A stretch of DNA of 64,000 bases from Spirochaetales bacterium (GCA_016839055.1 JAEKNX010000010.1:99380-163379), one strand, 5' to 3'. Positions 8,619 through 18,672 are shown, numbered from the stretch's first letter. Translations and numbers: made by a program. The notes: generated by a model from the sequence alone, not told the origin.

Positions 8619-10298
8619 ATGAAAAAGTATTTAGCATTTGCAATAATCGGACTCCTGTCAGTCACTATGGTCTTCGGAGATACTGATATCGACCCGGAGG
8701 ATTTCCTCTATCTGACGCCGGCCAACGAGGTTCTCTATCCGGAACTTGATTATAAGAGCAATCCGGCGGTTCTAAGTGATATTAATGAGAATCTTCTGCT
8801 GGTTAATTTAGACTTCACCGCGGCTTATGCAGAAAGTCTGAAGACAAGGATAGATGATTCGGTAGGACTCTTGGGTGGAACAGAGATAATCTCATCCTTC
8901 AGTATGTCACCCGGAGGAGATCTGACGATGTTTTTCCCTCTTGAGGACGGGAGTCTGTTCGGCTTTGATCTCTTCTATGATTCAGAACATTCCAGCGACA
9001 GGGCCGATTCTTTGAATTACAACGGAGTAACGGAGAACAAGAAGATTCTCACTGATGAGAATATCTATAATGCGGGCACCGACCTGTATTTTGCTATGAA
9101 TCCTGCGAAGGAATTTGATTTGGGGTTTTCGCTCGGCTATAACCTCAACTATGATCCGGCTGTTTTTAAATGGGTAACCGACAGTACCATTAGCCCGGCA
9201 CTACAGTATACCGAGCCTCTTCTGTCATCCGATAATTTTAATGAGCTTACAAACGGTCTCAATGCCGCAGTCGGCGTGACTCTTCCATTTGATAACTATA
9301 AGTTATTACTCGGAGTTGTCTATAACGGCAGCTATAAAGACGGTACTGATGAGCTGGTTGAGGTGGACACGAATGCCGACGGCTACAAGGATACCCCCTA
9401 CAGTCTCTCGGATTATTATGCCCTCGCCGCTTCTGCCGGAGGCCCGGCCGAGGCCGTCACAGGACATAGCTTCATTGATTATACCCTAGTGACTGCTGTT
9501 GACCTGAATGCTGCTTTTTTCTGGGAGATCGATGAAAGTACCTCGATGATTTTAAGCGGACGTTATGATGTAATGGATTATACATATAATCATTACGCAA
9601 AACATGTTCTGACAGGCACAGTTCTTACTGATGATAGCTATCTTGATAAAATTTATGACTCAGGACTCGGAAGTTTTAATGCAAATATCGGATTTGACTT
9701 CGAGGATAAGGAGAATAATTCCTGTCTAAGAATTGGGCTCGGCTATTCCAGGTGGGCGGAGCGGTATTCACAGGACGGTGATACGGTTGCCGGCTTGATG
9801 CTGTTCAGCAGTCAGAATACGGGTAATTATACCGAGCTCAGCCTCGGTACCGAACCAATTAATAATGCGCTGGTTGATGCCAGCCTGTATCCGTCGGAGC
9901 GGGAAATTCATCAGATAGGATTGAATGCCGGATGGCGATGGATCCCTGAACGGGTGGTTACGATTTTCTTCGATTTCGGAGTTTCAGCATTTCATGATAC
10001 GAATACCTATCGAGCTTTCAATCTCGATACGCTCACTGTCTGGGAAGAGAAGGTTGTTGCGGCGGAAATCAGCTGGCTGATTACTTCAGCTGCAGGGGTT
10101 TCCTTTCCTCTCGGAGAAGAGTTTATATGTACCCTTGATCTTCAGAATATCGGAACTATCGGAGATGCCTCTCTCACCGATGAGACCCATATGTATGACC
10201 AGACCTTGGACCGGATATCGACAAACGGCATAGGTTTTCTTCAGGATAATAATGCTCTGAATGTGAAACTTGATATTACATTTGAGGTGAGCTGGTAG
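8619..10298 (+). CDS. Putative outer-membrane beta-barrel protein
   Basis: A 559-residue protein with a signal peptide (KKYLAFAIIGLLSVTMVFG). The mature chain alternates polar and hydrophobic residues in segments of about 10 residues throughout (for example AAFFWEIDESTSMILSGRYD) and ends LNVKLDITFEVSW. A terminal aromatic residue on an amphipathic strand is the usual C-terminal signature of outer-membrane barrels. No Cys lipobox. Likely the integral outer-membrane member of this operon. Its stop codon shares one base with the GTG of the next gene. The substrate, and whether it is a porin or an anchor, cannot be told from sequence. Confidence 0.55.
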   Translation: MKKYLAFAIIGLLSVTMVFGDTDIDPEDFLYLTPANEVLYPELDYKSNPAVLSDINENLLLVNLDFTAAYAESLKTRIDDSVGLLGGTEIISSFSMSPGGDLTMFFPLEDGSLFGFDLFYDSEHSSDRADSLNYNGVTENKKILTDENIYNAGTDLYFAMNPAKEFDLGFSLGYNLNYDPAVFKWVTDSTISPALQYTEPLLSSDNFNELTNGLNAAVGVTLPFDNYKLLLGVVYNGSYKDGTDELVEVDTNADGYKDTPYSLSDYYALAASAGGPAEAVTGHSFIDYTLVTAVDLNAAFFWEIDESTSMILSGRYDVMDYTYNHYAKHVLTGTVLTDDSYLDKIYDSGLGSFNANIGFDFEDKENNSCLRIGLGYSRWAERYSQDGDTVAGLMLFSSQNTGNYTELSLGTEPINNALVDASLYPSEREIHQIGLNAGWRWIPERVVTIFFDFGVSAFHDTNTYRAFNLDTLTVWEEKVVAAEISWLITSAAGVSFPLGEEFICTLDLQNIGTIGDASLTDETHMYDQTLDRISTNGIGFLQDNNALNVKLDITFEVSW

Positions 10299-11029
10299 TG
10301 AGTTCTAAGAAAACGAACAGGATAATACTGGCAGCTGTCATTCTCTACGCGCTCTGGCTCGTTTTTTATATGATCTGTCTGTATTTTGATTTTTTCAGAC
10401 TGCCGGACAATTCGGCATCTTTCGGCTTTATGGCGGCGGCTCTTGTTTCCACCATCATTATCTCAGCCCGGATTGAAGATCTGCAGTATTCTCCGATCAT
10501 CCTGATTCTTGTATTTGCCATGGGCGGCAGACTCACGGGCTTCATTGGAGACTTTATCTCAATCTCTGGTTCAGGAAAGGCGCTATTCCTGCTGCCCTTC
10601 GGTGGCTTCGATTTTTTTCTGTTTAATATGCTGATGCTCGGATTGTTCCGTTATCTTACTTCAGGCCTCTCCAGCAAAAAGGCCTTTCACCCGGTCGTCC
10701 TCATTCCTCTTGTCCTGTTTGCGGCGCCTGTGCTTATTCACCTTCGACTGGACGGACTCAATGCTTTGACAGTTTATTCTTTTATTTTCACTTCAGTTGC
10801 TGTCTGGACCTTGTCTACGGCTGTAGCCTTTGCCTTGAATTATCCCGGGCGCAGACGCTTTGCAATTGCCGTCGCCGCCGCTGTTATCGCGGATATGCTG
10901 GTTTATCTCGGTTTAACACCGCTATCAGTCCATCTTCCCCCGGGGCTGAACTACCTTCTTCTTCCCTGCGCATTGTTTTATCTAACTTCCGCAGCCGCGG
11001 ATTTGACAAAGGATGATGTAAATGATTGA
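10298..11029 (+). CDS. Polytopic inner-membrane protein, about 7 helices
   Basis: A 243-residue integral membrane protein with GTG start overlapping the upstream stop by one base. Hydrophobic helices are visible at roughly 10-30, 42-58, 66-88, 103-120, 130-148, 156-178 and 190-235. The length, helix count and an Asp in a late helix (AVIADMLVYLG) recall the YhhN/TMEM86 lysoplasmalogenase family, but the match is weak and I would not name it that without a search. It overlaps the PrsW-like gene by 8 bases, so the two are translationally coupled and may form a membrane complex. Confidence 0.5.
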   Translation: MSSKKTNRIILAAVILYALWLVFYMICLYFDFFRLPDNSASFGFMAAALVSTIIISARIEDLQYSPIILILVFAMGGRLTGFIGDFISISGSGKALFLLPFGGFDFFLFNMLMLGLFRYLTSGLSSKKAFHPVVLIPLVLFAAPVLIHLRLDGLNALTVYSFIFTSVAVWTLSTAVAFALNYPGRRRFAIAVAAAVIADMLVYLGLTPLSVHLPPGLNYLLLPCALFYLTSAAADLTKDDVND

Positions 11030-11702
11030 AGCTGTATATTTCGGAACCCTGATTCCACTGCTTTTTCTGATAATTGTAATAAAAGGCGAGTACCGCAGGC
11101 TTATCCTGTTTTTTGCATGGGGGATGACCTCGGCAATTCTTGTTTATTTAATAAATATACTTTTAGATACACACTTTGTCATAGGACAGACCTTTTTTTT
11201 GACTCAGTTGATTCCGGCCATGGAGGAACTGATAAAAGTTTTTCCTCTGCTTTTCATGTTGCGGGTTGGGAAAAAGGCCACTGAGTTCAGTATTATACGA
11301 CTTGCCATGGCTTCGGGAATAGGTTTTTCAATTCTTGAGAATTATCTTTATCTGTCTATAACCGCATCTTCAGGACTCGCAAACAGCATATTCTTTATCA
11401 TCACCAGGAGTCTGACAGCCTGTGTCCTGCACGGATCTATGACAGCTCTCATCGGATGGGCCATTCAGATTATGAGAAACCGAGGTTTCTTTTCGTTCGG
11501 ACTTCTTTCGGGAATGTACTTATTGGCCGTTGCTATTCATTCACTTTATAACTCATTAGGCCTGATGGGGAATCTTCAGGTAGTCGGTATCCTTATACCA
11601 CTGTTCCTGTTTACTGTTGAATATTATCTCTTTAATTTTTTCGGCAGAAAGAGAATTATCCGCCGAAAGAGCCCCGGAGGGAAAAATGGAGAGGGGAGCT
11701 GA
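11022..11702 (+). CDS. PrsW-type intramembrane metalloprotease
   Basis: A 226-residue membrane protein with the conserved PrsW/M82 residues in order: Glu68-Glu69 (AMEELIK), Glu106 in GFSILENYLY, His137 in VLHGSM and His173/Asn177 in AIHSLYN. These are the likely zinc ligands and catalytic residues inside the membrane. Family members cut membrane proteins, for example an anti-sigma factor in Bacillus subtilis, and relatives process prenylated or lipidated substrates. Here it is embedded in a lipoprotein operon, so the substrates may be the neighbouring exported proteins or an unseen anti-sigma factor. Coupled to the upstream membrane gene by an 8-base overlap. Confidence 0.8.
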   Translation: MIEAVYFGTLIPLLFLIIVIKGEYRRLILFFAWGMTSAILVYLINILLDTHFVIGQTFFLTQLIPAMEELIKVFPLLFMLRVGKKATEFSIIRLAMASGIGFSILENYLYLSITASSGLANSIFFIITRSLTACVLHGSMTALIGWAIQIMRNRGFFSFGLLSGMYLLAVAIHSLYNSLGLMGNLQVVGILIPLFLFTVEYYLFNFFGRKRIIRRKSPGGKNGEGS

Positions 11703-11703
11703 T

Positions 11704-13545
11704 ATGATAAAAAAGAGGTTACTAATCACTGCCGCAGTTACCGCCGTGATTTTATTTACTCTCACCGGTTGTGAGATTTTCAATCCACCGCTAGTTTCTG
11801 GGCAGATCGAGTTTGTCGACTATAAGGAGCAGCAGAAGATCATCGCCGGTAACGAGGGAACCATGGCCTTCGGAGAGAAGCTGGTCGGACTCGGCGACCG
11901 GGACGTTCTGCCGCTTGCCATCAAGAACACTGGCGAAGGGCCGCTTGTAATCACGAATATGTATGTGAAAACTATCAAATCCGAGCCGGATGAAGCTGAT
12001 ATCTTCAGCATTATCGACGGGACCTTTCCCGATCTTCCCTTGAGCATTCCGTCTGGCAAGACAGTCAACGATATTTTCCTTGAATTTGCTCCGGTTACAG
12101 CTGGAGAGTTCTCCGGGAAGGTTTTTATCGACACTGAGACCGACACCTACAACCTCGATTTAAGCGGAACCGGCCTCTGGAGGTTAACGCTGATTGGTGA
12201 TCCTGACGGCACGATAACCCTGCCGATTGAGGTTGATAATGGTGAATCATTGGATATAACAAGTTCGACGGGAATATTCTATCTTGCCTGCGAAACTGGT
12301 TTTCTTCGTGAGTTCAACAGCTGGGAGGTGGTATCGCCAGTGGTTGCCGACCCTCTCGATCCGCCTGCAAATGTCATGGTGTTCGATAATATCAAAGCAA
12401 AGAAGACTGAACTCGTTATTAAGGCACACACATCTCTGACTGTAGATATTCTAAATCCTTATGTATTAGTCCCAAATGATGCAGCTGATATTCAGACTGC
12501 AATTAATAATTGTGCAGCGGATAACACTAAAATTGCTGTTGTAGTCAGAGCCGGAACCTATAACGTCACCGGTGATATAACGATGAAAACCGGTTTAGTC
12601 GGAGCTGCATCGAATATTGGTATTCCCGTTTACGGCGGCTATAACGCAGCATGGAGTGTCCGTAGTTACAAGACGCCTGCTAACAGGCTGGACGCCGCAT
12701 ATCAGACGGTGATCAACATCACCGGCTCGGTCAATGCTTCCGGAGCAGCTCTTAATAACAAGGTTGTCCTTGAGGGCTTTACCCTCACAAAGCAGGCCGG
12801 CGGAAATGACAATGCCCTGGTTGTTTTTAATAATTCTACGACGGCGGGTCTGCTTTATAATACTATTACAGCGGGTGGAACTAATGCATCAATTGGCGTC
12901 CACTGTACTAATTCGGCGGCGCCCCTTATCCGCTACAACTATATAAACGCAGGGACTACGTCTGCAGATTACTCCGAGACCTACGGTATCAAGATTACTG
13001 AGGGCGCGACTCCTGTCATTTACAAGAACAGCATAAGCGGCGGATCGGCTGGCGGAACCGGTTCTAAATCATTCGGTATTTTCAGTGACTTTGAATGTGA
13101 GCCGATAGTACGGAATAATGCCCCTACGGCAACCGACAGCTATGGTATCTACGGAGGCTCGGCTTCTGGTTCGGGCGGCGAGTCCTACGGCATCTATATT
13201 ATCAATAACGGTAAAATTATTGCCTCCTACAACGACATAAACGGCGGCGCCGGGGGCTCGGCTACTGCCCTGTTTGCGAACTACGGCGGTTATTTTAAGC
13301 TTTATAGTAATAATATTCATACCGGCGGCGGCACCTCCCGAAAGGGGGTCAGGATTGGAATGTCGGGCCGAGTCTATGCATTCACCGGGAATGGTATTTA
13401 TGATTGTCCGGACGCGCTTCTGGAGGAGTATTTCGGTGGCGCAATGACTGATATAGATGATGTGAACGACAAATTTCATGTGGACACCAATACCGATGCG
13501 GCCGTCGATCTTTCGGCTGCTCCGTCTGAGGTGATGTATGAATAG
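11704..13545 (+). CDS. Lipoprotein: choice-of-anchor/HYDIN-like domain plus right-handed beta-helix
   Basis: A 613-residue lipoprotein (lipobox LTGC near residue 23). An in-frame ATG 87 bases upstream is rejected because only this start gives a signal peptide, with a GGGAGCTG ribosome site. After the anchor there is an Ig-like module of the choice-of-anchor D/ASPM-SPD2-HYDIN sort (FGEKLVGLGDRDVLPLAIKN ... SGKVFIDTETD). A DUF1565-like opening follows (ADIQTAINNCAADN ... VVVRAGTYNV), then repeated short beta-strands ending in Asn/Gly (VIYKNSISGG, IIASYNDINGG, KLYSNNIHTGG), a right-handed parallel beta-helix as in pectate-lyase-fold proteins. It may bind or cleave polysaccharide, or simply act as a surface stalk; no lyase catalytic set is recognisable. 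Confidence 0.75.
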   Translation: MIKKRLLITAAVTAVILFTLTGCEIFNPPLVSGQIEFVDYKEQQKIIAGNEGTMAFGEKLVGLGDRDVLPLAIKNTGEGPLVITNMYVKTIKSEPDEADIFSIIDGTFPDLPLSIPSGKTVNDIFLEFAPVTAGEFSGKVFIDTETDTYNLDLSGTGLWRLTLIGDPDGTITLPIEVDNGESLDITSSTGIFYLACETGFLREFNSWEVVSPVVADPLDPPANVMVFDNIKAKKTELVIKAHTSLTVDILNPYVLVPNDAADIQTAINNCAADNTKIAVVVRAGTYNVTGDITMKTGLVGAASNIGIPVYGGYNAAWSVRSYKTPANRLDAAYQTVINITGSVNASGAALNNKVVLEGFTLTKQAGGNDNALVVFNNSTTAGLLYNTITAGGTNASIGVHCTNSAAPLIRYNYINAGTTSADYSETYGIKITEGATPVIYKNSISGGSAGGTGSKSFGIFSDFECEPIVRNNAPTATDSYGIYGGSASGSGGESYGIYIINNGKIIASYNDINGGAGGSATALFANYGGYFKLYSNNIHTGGGTSRKGVRIGMSGRVYAFTGNGIYDCPDALLEEYFGGAMTDIDDVNDKFHVDTNTDAAVDLSAAPSEVMYE

Positions 13546-13558
13546 GATGACAGGAAGA

Positions 13559-14545
13559 ATGAAGATGCAAAAACTACTGAAATTCGGAATGATCTTTTTA
13601 TCGGCTGTATTGATGTCCTGTGATCCTGACCCGTTTACGGGGACGATTAAAGACGGTATAAGAAATATTACCCTGGATATTGAGAACTCCATGTTCAATC
13701 TCCCGACAGCCGCCGACGCCTGGGATCAGGGGCCGGGGATGACCAGCCTTACGGTCACAATTGTCCTTGAGAGCGGGGAAGTCGATGTTATTTTGACCGC
13801 GGCGGATGTCGCTGCCGGTGACTATACTCAGCTTGTTAAAGAGGTTTCCGGAAAGCTTCTAAGGGTGGACGCCGCAGTTGTGAATGCCGCCGGCACAACA
13901 TTTTCAATCTCGATTGAAGACAAGGCCGAATATGATGAGATTGCCGGCTGGGAGATTTTTGCTAATGTGACGCGGTTCAGGCTTGCCTACAGCGGCAATT
14001 CGGCCGAGAGCTGGGCAGACGGCTTTCTTTCTCTGGACATTGCTCCCAGAGGCGGAACTGGCCTGAGGTTTAAGATCGACTCTGGTGTCACGACTACGAT
14101 GACAACCGACTGGCCAGTTGCCAGTCCTCTTACAACAAGACAGCTAGCGGTCGAACCTGTTTTGAGTGAGAATCCAACGGGCCTTAGCTTTGATATCTAT
14201 ACTGCGATAGTCAGTGAAAATCTTCGTGAAAAATATAAGCCCGGATATATCACTCCCGGGGCTGATTATGAATATAATCCCTGGGAAGATGTCTGGACCT
14301 ATGATGAGGTCACTTTAAGTGGAAAGCTTATATCGGACACCACCTATACCATGACGAAATATAACAGCGGAGATCCTCTGCCCTTCGTGGAGCCTTCCGG
14401 CACGGGAAACGGATACAATTCATTTCTGATTGACCTGTCTTCGGAGGAAGATGACCCTGTGGGCAAATTCCTGCTCATCGCAGTCGTGATGAAGTGGGAT
14501 GTTTTAACGGTGCCCTCCGCCGTGGAAGTCGTGGAGATAAAGTAA
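13559..14545 (+). CDS. Lipoprotein of unknown family
   Basis: A 328-residue lipoprotein with signal KLLKFGMIFLSAVLMSC (lipobox LMSC). Several in-frame ATGs exist (13538, 13547, 13559, 13565). An AGGAAG ribosome site at 13552-13557 favours 13559 or 13565; starting at 13538 would overlap the upstream gene by 8 bases and lengthen the basic region. The mature protein is beta-rich with no motif I recognise. It lies between the beta-helix lipoprotein and the clostripain-like lipoprotein (4 bases before the latter), so it is part of the same exported set. Confidence 0.55.
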   Translation: MKMQKLLKFGMIFLSAVLMSCDPDPFTGTIKDGIRNITLDIENSMFNLPTAADAWDQGPGMTSLTVTIVLESGEVDVILTAADVAAGDYTQLVKEVSGKLLRVDAAVVNAAGTTFSISIEDKAEYDEIAGWEIFANVTRFRLAYSGNSAESWADGFLSLDIAPRGGTGLRFKIDSGVTTTMTTDWPVASPLTTRQLAVEPVLSENPTGLSFDIYTAIVSENLREKYKPGYITPGADYEYNPWEDVWTYDEVTLSGKLISDTTYTMTKYNSGDPLPFVEPSGTGNGYNSFLIDLSSEEDDPVGKFLLIAVVMKWDVLTVPSAVEVVEIK

Positions 14546-14549
14546 GGAT

Positions 14550-16214
14550 ATGAGAGTTTTTCAGCTGCGACTGCTTGCGGCGGCCTTTCTCCCGCTGCTG
14601 TTTCTCGGCTGCGGACTGTTCGGGGCGAGGTATACTCTGACTCTGTCTGTCGAGAATGAGACCGGAGGGCAGATTACAGCCGATCCCCAGAGTCCGGATT
14701 ATCTTGAAAACACAATAGTATCGCTCTCCGCCGTACCATCTGCTGGCTGGGAATTAGATTCCTGGTCGGGGGTGACCTCGTATGACGGCGAATCATCGTC
14801 GGTCCTGATGGACGCCAACCGTACTGTTACTGCCGTCTTTAAACCATTGCTGTCCCGGTCCAATCCGACCGATGGAATAAGCAATCCTCCGGTCGTTGGT
14901 TTTGCACCGGATATGAACGAAAAATGGACATTCATGATTTATCTCGACGGCGACAACAACCTCGAGGATTATGCCCTCCTCGACTTCGAGGAGATGGAGA
15001 AGGGGCTGAAAGAATCCGGAAACTCTGCGAATATGAATATAATTGTCCTTTTCGACCGAAAGGATGACGGAGCACTCGATACACAGTGGACGGATTCCCG
15101 CTTCTACAAAATTGTTCCCGATGTCAGCGACGGCATCGACTCGACCCGACTATATCCACCCGGATTTGATCCTGAGCTGAATATGGCTGACCCTGAAACC
15201 CTTACAGGCTTCCTCAAATACTGCCGGGACGAATATCCAGCGGAACATTACGCCCTCATGTTCTGGAACCACGGCGGTGGTGCAAGAAGTATAGCCACGA
15301 ATCCCGTGTCAACAGTGGAGACCAGCCGTCACATCTGTGAGGATGTGAGCAGCCCTGGTGACTATCTTTTCACAGATGAGATTCAGCAGGCTGTGAGCGC
15401 AGCCTTTCCGGGCGGAATCGATGTTATCAGTATGGATGCCTGTGTCATGGGAACGGTGGAGGCCGCCTATGAGTTTCGCGATCTCGCACACTACTATGTC
15501 GCATCGATGTCTAATGTAAACGCATACGGTTGGGATTATGCCGATCTTTTCGGGAGGATGACATCGGGAGGTTCGGGCTCCGAAGATCTTGCCGCTCTGA
15601 TGGTTGACTCATACAGGAATTCGACTTCCTCCCGGACGGATCAGAGTCTTGCGGCAATAAAAACCTCAGGCCTGAGCGCTCTTAAGACAAGGATTGACTT
15701 GCTTGCATCAGTACTATATTCAGCTGATAAAAAGGTGATACTCGAAGACATTCGGGATAATACTGTCAAATTTTTTAACGAAGCCTATGAGCCGGAGGTG
15801 ATAGCTCAGCCCTATTATGATCTCAGTGATTTCTGCTACATGCTGCTCAGTAATGAGGCCTATCTCTCGGCCGAGGTCACATCTGCCGCCCGCGGTGTCC
15901 TTGCCGGGCTCGAGGCGGTTGTCCTTTCGGCCTACGGCGGAAGCGCCTGGGGGAACTACTACGGCTCGGGCACTGACGTAAAGCGCGGGCTGTCGATTTT
16001 CTTTTCAAACGGAGAGCGGCAATATAACAATGCTTCCCATTATGCCAAGCAGTACTGGTATACAGCCCTTGACTGTTCCTCCCGGGGCCCCTACGGGTTT
16101 ATCGATTTCTGCACATCCGACGAGGACGGCATTGTCGAGACCTGGCGGGAGCTGATGGAGGCATGGTATGATCCCTTCCGGCCGCCTGTAGGTTTTACTC
16201 CCGGCTGCTGGTAA
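14550..16214 (+). CDS. Clostripain-family (C11) cysteine peptidase lipoprotein
   Basis: A 554-residue lipoprotein (lipobox LFLGC near residue 21). Residues 30-95 form a bacterial-repeat/InlB-like module (GGQITADPQSPDYLENTIVS ... AGWELDSWSG). From about residue 125 comes the C11 catalytic domain: WTFMIYLDGDNNLEDYAL, then FWNHGGG with catalytic His241 and SMDACVMG with nucleophile Cys298, followed by YYVASMSNVNAYGWDY. C11 enzymes cut after Arg or Lys and usually self-activate. It is the last gene of the 5.4-16.2 kb exported cluster and the only soluble protease in it, so it may mature surface proteins or digest protein outside the cell. Confidence 0.88.
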   Translation: MRVFQLRLLAAAFLPLLFLGCGLFGARYTLTLSVENETGGQITADPQSPDYLENTIVSLSAVPSAGWELDSWSGVTSYDGESSSVLMDANRTVTAVFKPLLSRSNPTDGISNPPVVGFAPDMNEKWTFMIYLDGDNNLEDYALLDFEEMEKGLKESGNSANMNIIVLFDRKDDGALDTQWTDSRFYKIVPDVSDGIDSTRLYPPGFDPELNMADPETLTGFLKYCRDEYPAEHYALMFWNHGGGARSIATNPVSTVETSRHICEDVSSPGDYLFTDEIQQAVSAAFPGGIDVISMDACVMGTVEAAYEFRDLAHYYVASMSNVNAYGWDYADLFGRMTSGGSGSEDLAALMVDSYRNSTSSRTDQSLAAIKTSGLSALKTRIDLLASVLYSADKKVILEDIRDNTVKFFNEAYEPEVIAQPYYDLSDFCYMLLSNEAYLSAEVTSAARGVLAGLEAVVLSAYGGSAWGNYYGSGTDVKRGLSIFFSNGERQYNNASHYAKQYWYTALDCSSRGPYGFIDFCTSDEDGIVETWRELMEAWYDPFRPPVGFTPGCW

Positions 16215-16373
16215 TATTTTGCTTCTTATAATACCGTAATCAAGAAGCTAAAAAGAAGGGCAGAGTCCAAAGTCTAAGCCCCGCCAATGAAAAACAAATT
16301 TTTTTATCCTCTTGCTCGCTGTTGCCTGTCGCCTGATAGGACTTCGTGGCTATAAGGCATTTTTCTTGAATTT

Positions 16374-16405
16374 AAAAAAGGCCATCCAATTTTTATTGGA
16401 CAGCC
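16374..16405 (-). terminator. Terminator of the PPIase gene (minus)
   Basis: Read on the minus strand, TCCAAT/ATTGGA with flanking GGC/GCC pairs closes an AAAA loop and is followed by six T. It lies between the convergent clostripain and PPIase genes. Confidence 0.7.
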
Positions 16406-16431
16406 CTAGCCTTCTTTATTATCAATCTAAT

Positions 16432-17499
16432 TTAAAAATCAATCAGCTCGACTTCAAACACCAGATAGGCGTTCGGGGGGATTACACCAGGATGGCCCCG
16501 CTCGCCGTATCCGAGTTCGGGCGGAATGATGAGGGTTCTCTTCTCTCCTTTGCTCATGTCCATTAGTGCCTCATTCCAGCCTTGGATTACCTGGCCGATC
16601 TTGAATGTAGCGGGCTCTCCGCGGTCGACAGAGCTGTCAAACTTTGTTCCGTCTAGGAGGGTTCCTGTATAGTGAGTGGTAACCGCGGTTCCCATTTTGG
16701 GTTTGTCGCCGCCGTCGCCTTTTATTTCTACGATATATCTGAGGCCTGATTCTGTTTCAACTGCAGCGGGCCAGTTCTTTTTAATTAAATCAAGTTCGCC
16801 CTTGCGTGCTTCTTCGAGTTTAGCTTTCGCGTTCGCAGCGGCTCCGCCGATGAGTTCGTCGAAGGCTGCCTGATCGGCTTTGAACGCTTCGGCTTCGGCT
16901 CCCTGCCGTATTATTGTTACCTTCTCAAGCTTGTCGCCCTTCTTGATAGCGTTGACTACATCCATGCCGTTAACAACATGACCGAATACAGTGTGCTTTC
17001 CATCGAGCCAGTCAGTCTTGACATGGGTGATGAAGAATTGGCTTCCGTTTGTTCCGGGTCCGCTGTTTGCCATTGAAAGGATTCCTGGGCCTGTGTGTTT
17101 CAGGCTCGGGTCAAACTCGTCAGGGAATTTATAACCTGGATCACCGGTTCCTGTTCCCAGGGGGCATCCGCCCTGAACCATAAAGTTGTCGATTACCCGG
17201 TGAAATTTAAGGCCGTCATAGAATGGTCCATCACCCTTTGAGTTCTTTATTGTTCCCTCGGCAAGGCCAACAAAGTTGGTAACAGTCATCGGGGTTTTTT
17301 TGTATTCAAGTTCCAGCAGGATTGTTCCCCTGCTTGTTGTCATCTCGGCATATAAGCCGTCACTTAGCGCCATCTGCGCCTCCTTGTGTTCGGTTGTATC
17401 TGCTCCGGCTGTGTTCTTACTATTCTCGGTGTTCGTGCAGGAGAGGAGCATAATTGAGAGTGCAGCCAGAAGCAGAGCTGTAATATTTTTATTCAGCAT
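16432..17499 (-). CDS. Lipoprotein peptidyl-prolyl isomerase, cyclophilin-FKBP fusion
   Basis: A 355-residue lipoprotein (lipobox MLLSC near residue 21). Residues about 48-200 are a cyclophilin ([32 protein letters not shown]). A charged helical linker of about 50 residues follows (Lys/Glu/Ala-rich), and residues about 255-355 are an FKBP ([39 protein letters not shown]). Both domains keep the core binding residues, so two proline-isomerase activities are tethered in the envelope, presumably to help fold exported proteins. It starts directly after the serA stop codon, inside whose end its Shine-Dalgarno (GAGGG) lies, so expression is coupled to serA. Confidence 0.9.
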   Translation of the reverse strand: MLNKNITALLLAALSIMLLSCTNTENSKNTAGADTTEHKEAQMALSDGLYAEMTTSRGTILLELEYKKTPMTVTNFVGLAEGTIKNSKGDGPFYDGLKFHRVIDNFMVQGGCPLGTGTGDPGYKFPDEFDPSLKHTGPGILSMANSGPGTNGSQFFITHVKTDWLDGKHTVFGHVVNGMDVVNAIKKGDKLEKVTIIRQGAEAEAFKADQAAFDELIGGAAANAKAKLEEARKGELDLIKKNWPAAVETESGLRYIVEIKGDGGDKPKMGTAVTTHYTGTLLDGTKFDSSVDRGEPATFKIGQVIQGWNEALMDMSKGEKRTLIIPPELGYGERGHPGVIPPNAYLVFEVELIDF

Positions 17500-18672
17500 T
17501 TATTTTCCCTCTATTATTCTTGTAAAAATAACACCATCTATCTTTTCGATAGCGTCTTTCACATTTTCGGGCACCGGGCCGTCTATGTCAATAAGATTAT
17601 AAGCATAATCACGCTTGTTACGGTTTATCATGTTTGCGATATTGAGATTGTGTTCTGCGAGAAGAGATGAAATCTGACCGACCATATTCGGAACATTTTT
17701 GTTTCCAATTATTATTCTCGTGTCTCCGTTCATCTCCATCTCACAGTCGGGGTAATTTACGGAGTTTCTGATGTTTCCGGTTTCAAGAAAGCTGACAATC
17801 TGGTTTACGGCCATTACTGCGCAATTCTCCTCGGCCTCCGGAGTTGAAGCGCCGAGATGCGGAATGGGGATTATGTTTTCGCTGCCGAGCATGTCCTTGT
17901 CAGGAAAATCGGTCACGTAGCGGTCTATTATTCCTTCGTTTATCGCCTCTTTCAAGGCCTTGGTCTCAACTAATCCGCCTCGGGCAAAGTTGAGGATTTT
18001 TACGCCCTTCTTCATTAATCCGATTTTTTCTTTATTAATAAAATCCTTGGTCGAATCGTTCAGGGGGATGTGGAGACTGATATAGTCACAACAGGAAAGC
18101 AGTGCTTCGACCGATTCAGCCTTTGATACAGCCCTGGACAACCCCCAGGCGGCGTCGATAGATATATAGGGATCATAACCGATAACATTCATTCCGAGGG
18201 CGGCTGCGTCATTTGCCACCATCACTCCAATCGCGCCAAGGCCGATAATTCCGAGAGTCTTACCCTTTATTTCGCTTCCGGCGAAGGCTGATTTACCCTT
18301 CTCAACGAGTTTCGGGATGTCGTCTCCCTTGCCGGCAAGCTCTTCTGTCCACCTGACTCCGCGGATGATCTTCCGAGATGAGATGAAAAGACTCATCAGG
18401 ACGAGTTCCTTCACGCTGTTTGCGTTTGCACCCGGGGTGTTGAAGACGACAATTCCCTTCCCGGTGTACTCCTCGACCGGAATGTTGTTAGTGCCGGCTC
18501 CGGCACGGGCGACCGCCTTTAGTCCCGCGGGAAGCTCCATTCCATGCATCTTGAAACTTCTGAGAATTATTGCATCCGCGTAAGCATCCTCTCCGTCTAC
18601 GGAGTACCTGCTGTAATCAATAAGATTCAGTCCTTTTTTTGATATCTTGTTAAGAGTAGTAATATTATACAT
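17500..18672 (-). CDS. serA: D-3-phosphoglycerate dehydrogenase with ACT domain
   Basis: A 390-residue NAD-dependent dehydrogenase for the first step of serine synthesis (3-phosphoglycerate to 3-phosphohydroxypyruvate). Visible motifs: substrate loop ARAGAGTNNIP, Rossmann GLGAIGVMVAN, catalytic Arg in NFARGGLVE, catalytic His in PHLGASTPEAEENC. A C-terminal ACT domain occupies about residues 320-390 (VPNMVGQISSLLAEHNLNIANM), expected to give serine feedback control. This short SerA type is common in anaerobes. It sits between the Nudix gene and the PPIase gene on the same strand, and its stop abuts the PPIase ATG. serC and serB are not in the window. Confidence 0.92.
   Translation of the reverse strand: MYNITTLNKISKKGLNLIDYSRYSVDGEDAYADAIILRSFKMHGMELPAGLKAVARAGAGTNNIPVEEYTGKGIVVFNTPGANANSVKELVLMSLFISSRKIIRGVRWTEELAGKGDDIPKLVEKGKSAFAGSEIKGKTLGIIGLGAIGVMVANDAAALGMNVIGYDPYISIDAAWGLSRAVSKAESVEALLSCCDYISLHIPLNDSTKDFINKEKIGLMKKGVKILNFARGGLVETKALKEAINEGIIDRYVTDFPDKDMLGSENIIPIPHLGASTPEAEENCAVMAVNQIVSFLETGNIRNSVNYPDCEMEMNGDTRIIIGNKNVPNMVGQISSLLAEHNLNIANMINRNKRDYAYNLIDIDGPVPENVKDAIEKIDGVIFTRIIEGK

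Noticed and set aside
9289..9489. Short plus-strand frame inside the barrel gene
   Set aside because: Out-of-frame shadow with low-complexity product.
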